NCBI GenBank assembly: GCA_934591815.1
Contig: CAKTPV010000033.1
Location: 1-11,924, forward strand
DNA length: 11,924 nt
Source of the DNA: an uncultured Oscillospiraceae bacterium
Lineage (GTDB): Bacteria > Bacillota > Clostridia > Oscillospirales > Oscillospiraceae
Direction of reading: 5' to 3'
Part shown: positions 6,883 through 11,924 of the stretch, piece after piece
Layout: each line of letters opens with the position of its first letter
How positions within the stretch are numbered: the first letter of the stretch is position 1
Program-made: the position numbers and the translations under genes
The notes under the pieces: generated by a model
What the model was told of the DNA's origin: nothing
The model's input: only the letters and a program-made list of their open reading frames with translations
Databases searched by the model: none

Positions 6883-7081
6883 GGGGTCAGCGGACAAATC
6901 CCCTCCTCGCACCCGTAAAAAATCCGTCCCGCTTTTTGTGCATATTGTTGAAACCCCGCTGCATAAACCACGCACCAAACCGCCTCAAATTCGACATATT
7001 TTTCACAAATATTCCGCTGCTTGCGTACTTTGAAGCACGGGCGCTTTTTCGTACAAAATCGCGCCGCTGCCCGTCTGTGTC
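6883..7081. other. Intergenic stretch between two divergent promoters, no gene seen
   Basis: Together with the flanking promoters and leaders, about 420 bases separate gdhA from the phosphoribosyltransferase gene. I find no credible coding frame with a ribosome binding site. ACGGGC (7037-7042) and GCCCGT (7069-7074) form an inverted repeat just upstream of the plus-strand -35 box, and CGTAC occurs twice (7024-7028 and 7050-7054). These could be regulator contacts. I do not see a purine riboswitch core. Confidence 0.4.
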
Positions 7082-7109
7082 TTGACTTTTCTCTGTTTTA
7101 CCTTATAAT
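7082..7109 (+). promoter_or_regulatory. Sigma-A promoter for the phosphoribosyltransferase gene
   Basis: TTGACT (-35, 7082-7087), a 16-base spacer and a perfect TATAAT (-10, 7104-7109). The leader is about 83 bases and contains a 5-bp stem (7119-7123 with 7131-7135). No known purine riboswitch or attenuator is recognisable in it. Confidence 0.75.
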
Positions 7110-7198
7110 GTAGGTTGTCGCTGTATTGCGCAGCGCTCCCATACTATAACGGCAGACGGCTCGCTCTCCGCGCCGCGCCGCAAAAGGAGATTTGAATC

Positions 7199-7759
7199 AT
7201 GTCTGTGTATCCTATGACCGTGGCCGGTCTGCAGCGGGAGCTGCCCATCTGCAAGGTGACCGATGACCTGTATATCGGCGCTTTCATCTGCTTTGGCGAT
7301 GCGGAGCTGACCGTCGCCTGCGCCCGCGATATGCTGGCGCTGGTGGAGAAGGACAGCTACGATTATCTGTTCACCGCCGAGGCCAAGTCCATCCCCCTGA
7401 TCCACGAGATGGCCCGTCAGAGCGGCGCCAAGAAGTACTTTATCGCCCGGAAGGGCCCCAAGGCGTATATGCCCGACCCCATCCATGTGGAGGATAAGTC
7501 CATCACCACCGCCGGTGTCCAGCGGCTGTATCTGGGCCGCGACGACGCCGACCTGATCCGCGGCAAGCGCATCCTGCTGATGGACGACGTGATCTCCACC
7601 GGCGGCTCCATCCACGCCATGGAGGAGCTGGTGAAGCTGGCGGGCGGCACCGTGGTGGGCCGCGTGGCTGTGCTGGCCGAGGGTGACGCCGCTGATCGCG
7701 ACGACATCAAGTTCCTCGCCCCCCTGCCGGTGTTCAACGCCGACGGCACCGTCAAGTGA
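7199..7759 (+). CDS. Adenine phosphoribosyltransferase-like PRTase
   Basis: 186 residues, type I phosphoribosyltransferase fold. The PRPP-binding motif is RILLMDDVISTGGSI (124-138), with the acidic pair Asp129-Asp130 and the TGGS phosphate loop. FTAEAKSIPLIHEMA (58-72) takes the place of the EARGF segment of classical adenine PRTases, and ARKG (83-86) corresponds to the RKPGK region. Members of this group transfer ribose 5-phosphate from PRPP to a purine base, salvaging it to a nucleotide in the cytoplasm. The motif differences and the neighbouring adenine deaminase leave open whether adenine, hypoxanthine or xanthine is preferred. AGGAGA (7185-7190) is 8 bases before the ATG. The gene has its own promoter and a strong terminator, so it is not co-transcribed with ade except by readthrough. 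PRTase assignment is firm; substrate is inferred. Confidence 0.87.
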   Translation: MSVYPMTVAGLQRELPICKVTDDLYIGAFICFGDAELTVACARDMLALVEKDSYDYLFTAEAKSIPLIHEMARQSGAKKYFIARKGPKAYMPDPIHVEDKSITTAGVQRLYLGRDDADLIRGKRILLMDDVISTGGSIHAMEELVKLAGGTVVGRVAVLAEGDAADRDDIKFLAPLPVFNADGTVK

Positions 7760-7771
7760 GCATACATAAGT

Positions 7772-7809
7772 AAAAAGTGTGGCAGCTATGAGGCTGCCGC
7801 ACTTTTTTT
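7772..7809 (+). terminator. Terminator of the phosphoribosyltransferase gene
   Basis: AAAAAGTGTGGCAGC (7772-7786) pairs with GCTGCCGCACTTTTT starting at 7793 (one G-T pair), with a 6-base loop and seven T at 7803-7809. It begins 12 bases after the stop codon and separates this gene from ade. Confidence 0.9.
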
Positions 7810-7822
7810 ATAGCGGGGAGGG

Positions 7823-7851
7823 TAGACAATCTTTATAAGCTGTGATAATAT
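7823..7851 (+). promoter_or_regulatory. Likely promoter for ade
   Basis: TAGACA (7823-7828), a 17-base spacer and TAATAT (7846-7851). An alternative extended -10, TGT-GATAAT, is at 7841-7849. Which hexamer is used is uncertain, but the position just after the upstream terminator and 60 bases before ade makes a promoter here likely. Confidence 0.55.
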
Positions 7852-7910
7852 TTAGAATTAACAAAATTAATGACAACCAAGTGTGATGCAGGGAAAGGAG
7901 CCTATCGCAT

Positions 7911-9641
7911 ATGTCTGTAAAGGAAAGCTATGCCGGAAAGATCAACCGTAAGCTCAACAAAAAGCTGCGGGTCATCGCCGTGGCCGCCGGGCGGGAGCCG
8001 GCGGATCTGGTGCTGAAGAACGCCACCTACGTCAATGTGTTCTCCAACGAGCTGTGCCACGGGGACATCGCCGTGGCGGAGGGGCTCATCGTGGGTATGG
8101 GCGCATACAACGGCATCGAGGAGGTGGATGTCAGCGGCAAGATCGTGCTGCCCGGCTTCGTGGATGCCCACATCCATCTGGAGAGCTCGCTGGTCAGTCC
8201 CACAGAGTTTGCCAAGGCCGTGCTGCCCCACGGCACCACCACGGTCATCACCGACCCCCATGAGATCGCCAACGTTATGGGTACCGACGGCATCGAGTAT
8301 ATGCTGCAGGCCACGGAGGATCTGCCGGTGGATGTACGCTTCATGCTGCCCTCCTGCGTCCCCGCCACGCCGCTGGACGAGTCCGGCGCCAATCTGGACT
8401 ACCGCGCCATCGACTCCTTCTATGACCATCCCCGGGTACAGGGTCTGGCGGAGATGATGAACTTCGTGGGCGCCATCAACGGCGACCCGCAGGTGGTGGA
8501 GAAGATCGTGGCCAGTCAGGCACACCACAAGAAGATCGACGGCCACGCCCCCGACCTGAAGGGCAACGACCTCAACGCCTACATAGCGGCGGGCGTCTAC
8601 TCTGACCACGAGTGTCACGATCTGGCAGACGCCATCGCCAAGCTGGAGCGGGGGCAGTTCATCATGATCCGCGAGGGCACCGCCGCCCGCAATCTGGAGG
8701 CGCTGGCCCCCCTGCTGTGCGACAAATATGTGGAGCGGTGTATGTTCTGCACCGACGATAAGCACCCCAACGACCTGTTGGAGAAGGGCCACATCGACTA
8801 CATCGTCAAGAAGGCCATTGCGCTGGGCGCCGACCCCATCACTGCCATCAAGGCCGCCTGCCACAACGCGGCACGGTACTTCCTGCTGAACAACCGGGGC
8901 GCCATCGCCCCCGGCTATCTGGGGGACTTCGTGGTCATCGACGACTTTGCGCATTTCAACATCGAAAAGGTGTTCAAGAAGGGCGAGCTGATGTACAGCG
9001 ACGGCGTACTGAAGGAGTTCCCCACGCCGGAGATCGACCCCTATCTGGCCAAGCGCGCCCACGACACGTTCCATGTGGCGTCCCTGTGTGCGGAGGATTT
9101 CATCGACCGCCGCCCCCACGCCGTCATCGGCATGGTCAACGGGGAGATCACCACCACCGACGGCGGCTACACCGACCGCATCGACGCGGACTACGACATT
9201 CTGAAGATCGCCGTTATCGAGCGGCACAAGAACACTCACCATATCGGTCTGGGCTACATCCGCGGCTACGGTCTGAAGAAGGGCGCGGTGGCCACCAGCA
9301 TCAGCCACGACAGCCACAACATCATCGTGGTGGGCACCAATGAGGAGGACATGGCCTTTGCCGCCAACCATATCGTGCGCAACCACGGCGGCATCACCGT
9401 GGTGGAAAGCGGCGAGGTGAAGGGCGACGTACTGCTGGCCATCGCAGGCATCATGTCCGACGACAGCCTTGTCAACGTCAACCGGGATCTGGAGGCCGCC
9501 AAGGCCGCCGCCTACGCGCTGGGCGTGTCCGACGGCATCGACCCGTTCATGACCCTGAGCTTCATGGCGCTGCCGGTGATCCCCAGCCTCCGCATCACCA
9601 CCCGTGGTGTATTTGATGTGACCTCCCAGCGGTATGTGTGA
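7911..9641 (+). CDS. ade: Adenine deaminase
   Basis: 576 residues, the usual length for AdeC-type enzymes of the amidohydrolase superfamily. Converts adenine to hypoxanthine and ammonia in the cytoplasm. The N-terminal composite domain is followed by the metal-binding barrel: PGFVDAHIHLESS (81-93, ligands His87 and His89), DPHEIANVMG (115-124), Glu181 in GLAEMMNF, DGHAP (210-214), SDHEC (231-235) and FCTDDKHPND (279-288) with the catalytic aspartate. The C-terminal adenine deaminase domain follows, including THHIGLGYIRGYGL and SHDSHNI. AAAGGAG (7894-7900) is 10 bases before the ATG. The hypoxanthine product is the substrate expected for the molybdenum hydroxylase at the left end of the window, and the ammonia could feed glutamate dehydrogenase; that link is inference. 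All key residues are present and the gene is intact. Confidence 0.97.
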   Translation: MSVKESYAGKINRKLNKKLRVIAVAAGREPADLVLKNATYVNVFSNELCHGDIAVAEGLIVGMGAYNGIEEVDVSGKIVLPGFVDAHIHLESSLVSPTEFAKAVLPHGTTTVITDPHEIANVMGTDGIEYMLQATEDLPVDVRFMLPSCVPATPLDESGANLDYRAIDSFYDHPRVQGLAEMMNFVGAINGDPQVVEKIVASQAHHKKIDGHAPDLKGNDLNAYIAAGVYSDHECHDLADAIAKLERGQFIMIREGTAARNLEALAPLLCDKYVERCMFCTDDKHPNDLLEKGHIDYIVKKAIALGADPITAIKAACHNAARYFLLNNRGAIAPGYLGDFVVIDDFAHFNIEKVFKKGELMYSDGVLKEFPTPEIDPYLAKRAHDTFHVASLCAEDFIDRRPHAVIGMVNGEITTTDGGYTDRIDADYDILKIAVIERHKNTHHIGLGYIRGYGLKKGAVATSISHDSHNIIVVGTNEEDMAFAANHIVRNHGGITVVESGEVKGDVLLAIAGIMSDDSLVNVNRDLEAAKAAAYALGVSDGIDPFMTLSFMALPVIPSLRITTRGVFDVTSQRYV

Positions 9642-9659
9642 CCACGCGAAGAATTGACA

Positions 9660-9694
9660 AAAACAGCATCCTCCCCGTGGGAGGATGCTGTTTT
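9660..9694. terminator. Bidirectional terminator between ade and the CPBP protease gene
   Basis: A 16-bp perfect stem (9660-9675 with 9679-9694) with a 3-base loop, 18 bases past the ade stop. TTTTC follows in the plus direction, and a run of five T in the minus direction (complement of 9659-9663), so it can serve both convergent genes. Confidence 0.87.
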
Positions 9695-9714
9695 CTATTG
9701 GGAGCGGATATCGG

Positions 9715-10581
9715 TCACACGGCAGGCGGGCTGTCATGCTCTCTCGCCGGTGATGCCGCCAGCGCTGCAAGTCCACGGCGGCACAGTACGCACCCCACGG
9801 CGCACACCGCCGCCATGACCGCAAGGGCGTACCAGCTTCCCGCCCCACCGCCCAGCAGTCCCAACGGGTCGTTCATGGCGTTGAACGCGGCATGGGCGGC
9901 AAAGCCGGGCAGGATGCTCCCCGTGCGGCTGCGGAGGAAGCCGAGGGCCAACCCGAGCAGGAGGGCATAGACGATCTGAATGGGTGTACCGTGGATGATA
10001 CCGAAAAGCACGGCTTGCAGCACCACCGCCGTCCAAGTGGGCATGGCGCGCAGCAGCCGGGTCTGGATGATCCCGCGGAACACCAGTTCCTCCGCCAGCG
10101 GCCCTATGACCACGATGGAGAGCGCTGTGAGAAGACCGGTGGACGCGATAGGCGCCATGTCCGCGTTATAGGCGGCCAGCCATGCCTCCGGCAGCAGAGC
10201 CAGCGCCAGATTGATCGCCACGAAAAGGCCCAGCGCGGCAAAGGCGCTGAAGGCCGCCGTCCAGCCGGAGCAGCGGCGCAGGCCCGCCGCCTTCCCCAAC
10301 GGCTTGTGCCGCAGCCGGAACCACAGCAGCAGTACCGCCACAACGAGTACATTGGCGAGCAGCGTTACCGCCGGCGCCCCGGCAAGAAGGCGCTCCGCCG
10401 CCAGCTGCGCCGCCTCTGCGACGTCCATTTCCCTGTGGACGAGCGCAGTCCTGACAGCGACTGCGGCGGTATAGACGACGCCTGTCAGGAGCTGCGCCAT
10501 GATGAAAAACAGCAGGTACAGCAGGGACTTCCCCAGTGCAGCCAGAACGCCTTTTACAGAATACGAGCGTGTATGTTCCAT
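9715..10581 (-). CDS. CPBP family intramembrane glutamic endopeptidase (CAAX protease-like)
   Basis: 288 residues with several membrane segments (about 15-45, 72-90, 108-131, 148-162, 184-197, 203-216, 250-267). The three CPBP motifs are intact: EELVFRG (164-170, EExxxR with Glu164, Glu165, Arg169), FGIIH (193-197, FxxxH) and HAAFN (230-234, HxxxN). Bacterial members are intramembrane proteases of the Rce1/CAAX type, some linked to bacteriocin self-immunity or processing, but most have unknown substrates, and no bacteriocin gene is visible here. AAGGAGGG lies 3 bases before the ATG. A pair of identical palindromes sits upstream of the probable promoter and suggests regulated expression. The Ala/Leu-rich sequence gives little further information. 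The family call is firm; the substrate is unknown. Confidence 0.92.
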   Translation of the reverse strand: MEHTRSYSVKGVLAALGKSLLYLLFFIMAQLLTGVVYTAAVAVRTALVHREMDVAEAAQLAAERLLAGAPAVTLLANVLVVAVLLLWFRLRHKPLGKAAGLRRCSGWTAAFSAFAALGLFVAINLALALLPEAWLAAYNADMAPIASTGLLTALSIVVIGPLAEELVFRGIIQTRLLRAMPTWTAVVLQAVLFGIIHGTPIQIVYALLLGLALGFLRSRTGSILPGFAAHAAFNAMNDPLGLLGGGAGSWYALAVMAAVCAVGCVLCRRGLAALAASPAREHDSPPAV

Positions 10582-10629
10582 ATACCCTCCTTTGTATCCG
10601 CTAATGAGCCAAGGCCTCTCCTTTTGTTC

Positions 10630-10659
10630 AGTATAGCGGATATGCTCCCCTGCCGTCCA
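10630..10659 (-). promoter_or_regulatory. Probable promoter for the CPBP protease gene, weak -35
   Basis: On the minus strand the -10 is TATACT (10630-10635); the best -35 is TGGACG (10654-10659) with an 18-base spacer, matching the consensus at four of six positions. A weak -35 directly abutted by a palindrome is the usual layout of an activator-dependent promoter. Confidence 0.5.
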
Positions 10660-10674
10660 GCAACCTCAGGTTGC
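10660..10674. repeat. Palindrome copy 1, candidate operator
   Basis: GCAACCT-C-AGGTTGC, a perfect palindrome with 7-base arms and one central base. It touches the -35 box of the protease promoter and is centred at about -44 relative to the predicted start near 10623. Confidence 0.6.
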
Positions 10675-10701
10675 ATCGGCATTTTCGGAGGTAAAACGGC
10701 G

Positions 10702-10714
10702 CAACCTCAGGTTG
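10702..10714. repeat. Palindrome copy 2, candidate operator
   Basis: CAACCT-C-AGGTTG, the same 13-base core as copy 1. The shared sequence with copy 1 extends to 14 bases by one G on the left. The centres of the two copies are 41 bases apart, close to four helical turns, so both sites face the same side of the DNA. Confidence 0.6.
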
Positions 10715-10721
10715 TCACCGC

Positions 10722-10762
10722 AAAACAAACAGTCCACGGCAAAGCCGTGGACTGTTTGTTTT
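10722..10762 (-). terminator. Terminator of the phzF-family gene
   Basis: A 19-bp perfect stem (10722-10740 with 10744-10762) with a 3-base loop. It already includes two bases of the stop codon at 10761-10763, so it starts at the very end of the reading frame. The minus-strand transcript ends in TTTGTTTTG. Confidence 0.85.
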
Positions 10763-11615
10763 ACAGCTTTATGTCGCAGGCCATGCTCATGACGGCGCGG
10801 CCGCCCACCCGCACGGTGACGGCGTCGCCCGCCGCATACAGGCGGCTGCGGATCTCCGAGGGACGGTGCATATGCTCGCCCTGCAAAAATACGTTCTCCC
10901 GCTCCGGCTGCACCATGCCGTGGCGGTAGAGGTAGTAGGTCAATGCGCCGTTGCTGGTGCCGGTGGCGCACTCCTCCGGGATGTCGTACAGCGGCGCATA
11001 GTTGCTGCAATAGGCGGTACAGTCATCGCCGAGGCAGAACATATGGACGCCGGTGACGTCATACTTCTTGGAAAGTGCCGTTACCGCCGCCTCGTTCTGG
11101 AGGGCGCGCAGCAGGGTGTCGTGATCCCGGACGGGCATCATGATATCGGCAAGGCCGGTGGAGACGATGGCGGGCAGCAGCCCCTCCGGGCAGTCCGCCG
11201 CTGTCAGGCCGTAGGCCTCGTACAGCTCCGGCAGCTCCGCCGCCGCCAGCTCCCGGATCCAGCGGGGCGGTGCCATGTCCATCCACACCGTGTCGCCCTG
11301 CACCTCGATGGCAAGCTGGGCGGCCTTGGTGTGGGCGGTAACGGTGCCGTCCCCGATGCGCCCCAGCGCCCGCAGCAGGGCAAAGGCGGCAATGGTGGCG
11401 TGGCCGCACAGCTCCACCTCCCCCGCCGGTGTGAAGTAGCGAAGCGTCACGCTGCCGTCCGGCCCCACGGCGGCAAAGGCAGTCTCGGAGTGCTTGAATT
11501 CGGCGGCGATCTGCTGCATCACCCCGTCGTCCAGCGGATGCTCCGGCAGCACTACACCGGCCTGATTGCCGCCGAACAGACGGGCGGAAAAAGCGTCCAT
11601 CACATAAGCTTCCAT
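10761..11615 (-). CDS. PhzF family isomerase/epimerase-like protein
   Basis: 284 residues, normal for PhzF-fold proteins (two diaminopimelate-epimerase-like halves). Features are FGGNQAGVV (14-22), the catalytic-type Glu44 in HSETAF (42-47), TPAGEVELCGHATIA (62-76), and ECATGTSNGALTYYLY in the C-terminal half. In phenazine producers PhzF isomerises an intermediate, but most relatives act on unknown substrates and no phenazine gene is nearby. I chose ATG 11613-11615. A longer frame from 11669 would begin inside the promoter spacer, so it cannot be translated from that promoter, and it has no ribosome binding site. The chosen start has only a GGGGG-type site about 10 bases upstream, so translation may be modest. 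Transcribed divergently from a MATE-type transporter gene; a shared substrate is possible but unproven. Confidence 0.92.
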   Translation of the reverse strand: MEAYVMDAFSARLFGGNQAGVVLPEHPLDDGVMQQIAAEFKHSETAFAAVGPDGSVTLRYFTPAGEVELCGHATIAAFALLRALGRIGDGTVTAHTKAAQLAIEVQGDTVWMDMAPPRWIRELAAAELPELYEAYGLTAADCPEGLLPAIVSTGLADIMMPVRDHDTLLRALQNEAAVTALSKKYDVTGVHMFCLGDDCTAYCSNYAPLYDIPEECATGTSNGALTYYLYRHGMVQPERENVFLQGEHMHRPSEIRSRLYAAGDAVTVRVGGRAVMSMACDIKL

Positions 11616-11649
11616 GAAAAATACCCCCACAGATTTTTTAATCAAGATA

Positions 11650-11678
11650 ATTATAAACTGTCTTGCCATTCATGACAA
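11650..11678 (-). promoter_or_regulatory. Sigma-A promoter for the phzF-family gene
   Basis: On the minus strand: TTGTCA (11673-11678), a 17-base spacer and a perfect TATAAT (11650-11655). An inverted repeat, TCTTG (11661-11665) and CAAGA (11676-11680), overlaps the spacer and -35 box and would suit a repressor. Confidence 0.75.
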
Positions 11679-11684
11679 GAGTAT

Positions 11685-11713
11685 TTGACAGAACAACTTT
11701 TTTTCGTTAAAAT
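11685..11713 (+). promoter_or_regulatory. Sigma-A promoter for the MATE-type transporter gene
   Basis: A perfect TTGACA (11685-11690), a 17-base spacer and TAAAAT (11708-11713). Only 6 bases separate its -35 box from that of the divergent phzF promoter, so one bound regulator could affect both. The leader is about 44 bases. Confidence 0.75.
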
Positions 11714-11763
11714 AGAATTATATATCCGAAACGGAAATCAAAAAGAAAGGAATCTCATCCAAA

Positions 11764-11924
11764 ATGCTCAATGAGCGAAGTCTGTTATCACAATTCCTGC
11801 ATTTCGTAGCCGCTACGGTGGCATCCCTCATGGTTTTCAGCCTGTACTCCATCGTGGACGGGCTGATGGTCGCCAAGGGCGTAGGCGAATACGCCATGGC
11901 GGCGGTGAATCTGGCGGTGCCGTT
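11764..11924 (+). CDS. MATE family efflux transporter, N-terminal fragment
   Basis: Only the first 53 codons are in the window; the frame is open to the right edge. Residues 11-29 form a first membrane helix, followed by LYSIVDGLMVAKGVGEYAMAAVNLAVP (27-53). This is the pattern of the first two helices of MATE transporters (LY-x-I-x-D followed by a small-residue, Ala-Ala-Val-Asn-Leu helix ending in Pro). Such proteins export drugs or metabolites using sodium or proton gradients. GAAAGGAA (11745-11752) lies about 12 bases before the ATG, a somewhat long spacing. The family call rests on a short segment; other polysaccharide or lipid flippases of the same superfamily are possible. Confidence 0.78.
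   Translation, partial: MLNERSLLSQFLHFVAATVASLMVFSLYSIVDGLMVAKGVGEYAMAAVNLAVP

Noticed and set aside
7110..7198. Purine riboswitch in the phosphoribosyltransferase leader
   Set aside because: The leader length is suitable, but the conserved junction and loop sequences of the guanine/adenine class are not found.
7902..9848. 648-codon open frame on the minus strand
   Set aside because: Antisense to adenine deaminase, whose catalytic motifs are intact; shadow composition and no ribosome binding site logic.
9715..10581. Bacteriocin immunity system around the CPBP protease
   Set aside because: No small precursor peptide, double-glycine leader or bacteriocin ABC transporter can be seen in the flanking DNA.
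10761..11615. Phenazine biosynthesis locus
   Set aside because: Only a PhzF-fold protein is present, and this fold is widespread outside phenazine pathways.
11616..11669. 18-residue N-terminal extension of the phzF-family protein
   Set aside because: It overlaps the -10 and spacer of the gene's own promoter, lacks a ribosome binding site, and PhzF proteins normally begin near the chosen methionine.

Overview
The window looks like chromosomal housekeeping and metabolic DNA from a GC-rich anaerobic Firmicute, most likely an Oscillospiraceae-type gut clostridium (inference). The support is strong AGGAGG-type ribosome binding sites, sigma-A promoters, intrinsic hairpin-plus-U terminators, a clostridial-type 450-residue glutamate dehydrogenase, and a fused iron-sulfur/molybdenum xanthine dehydrogenase of the kind found in purine-fermenting anaerobes. 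I see no tRNA, rRNA, CRISPR array, insertion sequence, integrase or phage gene.

Layout, left to right: (1) 1-2321, minus, a molybdenum hydroxylase, probably selenium-dependent xanthine dehydrogenase, running off the left edge. (2) 2552-3448, minus, a DegV/FakB fatty-acid-binding protein. (3) 3626-4639, plus, a type I-beta DAHP synthase, divergent from degV. (4) 4667-5251, minus, a VanZ-like membrane protein convergent with it. (5) 5427-6779, minus, glutamate dehydrogenase. (6) 7199-7759, plus, an adenine-phosphoribosyltransferase-like protein. (7) 7911-9641, plus, adenine deaminase. (8) 9715-10581, minus, a CPBP/CAAX-type membrane protease. (9) 10761-11615, minus, a PhzF-family protein. (10) 11764 to the right edge, plus, the start of a MATE-type transporter, divergent from phzF.

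Almost every gene appears to be its own transcription unit. I can assign a -35/-10 promoter to each of the ten genes, weaker for the protease and ade, and a terminator to all but the two genes cut by the window edges. Two convergent pairs (DAHP synthase/vanZ and ade/protease) share a hairpin that can work in both directions.

Functionally, adenine deaminase (adenine to hypoxanthine plus ammonia), xanthine dehydrogenase (hypoxanthine to xanthine to urate), the purine-type phosphoribosyltransferase (salvage) and glutamate dehydrogenase (ammonia/glutamate exchange) make a coherent purine and nitrogen theme, though they are not one operon. The other genes do not obviously belong to it. I found no convincing new multi-gene system. 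The most interesting signals are small: two copies of a palindrome 41 bp apart upstream of the protease promoter, a DAHP synthase whose presumed feedback-inhibitor residues are replaced, and an inverted repeat upstream of the xanthine dehydrogenase promoter.
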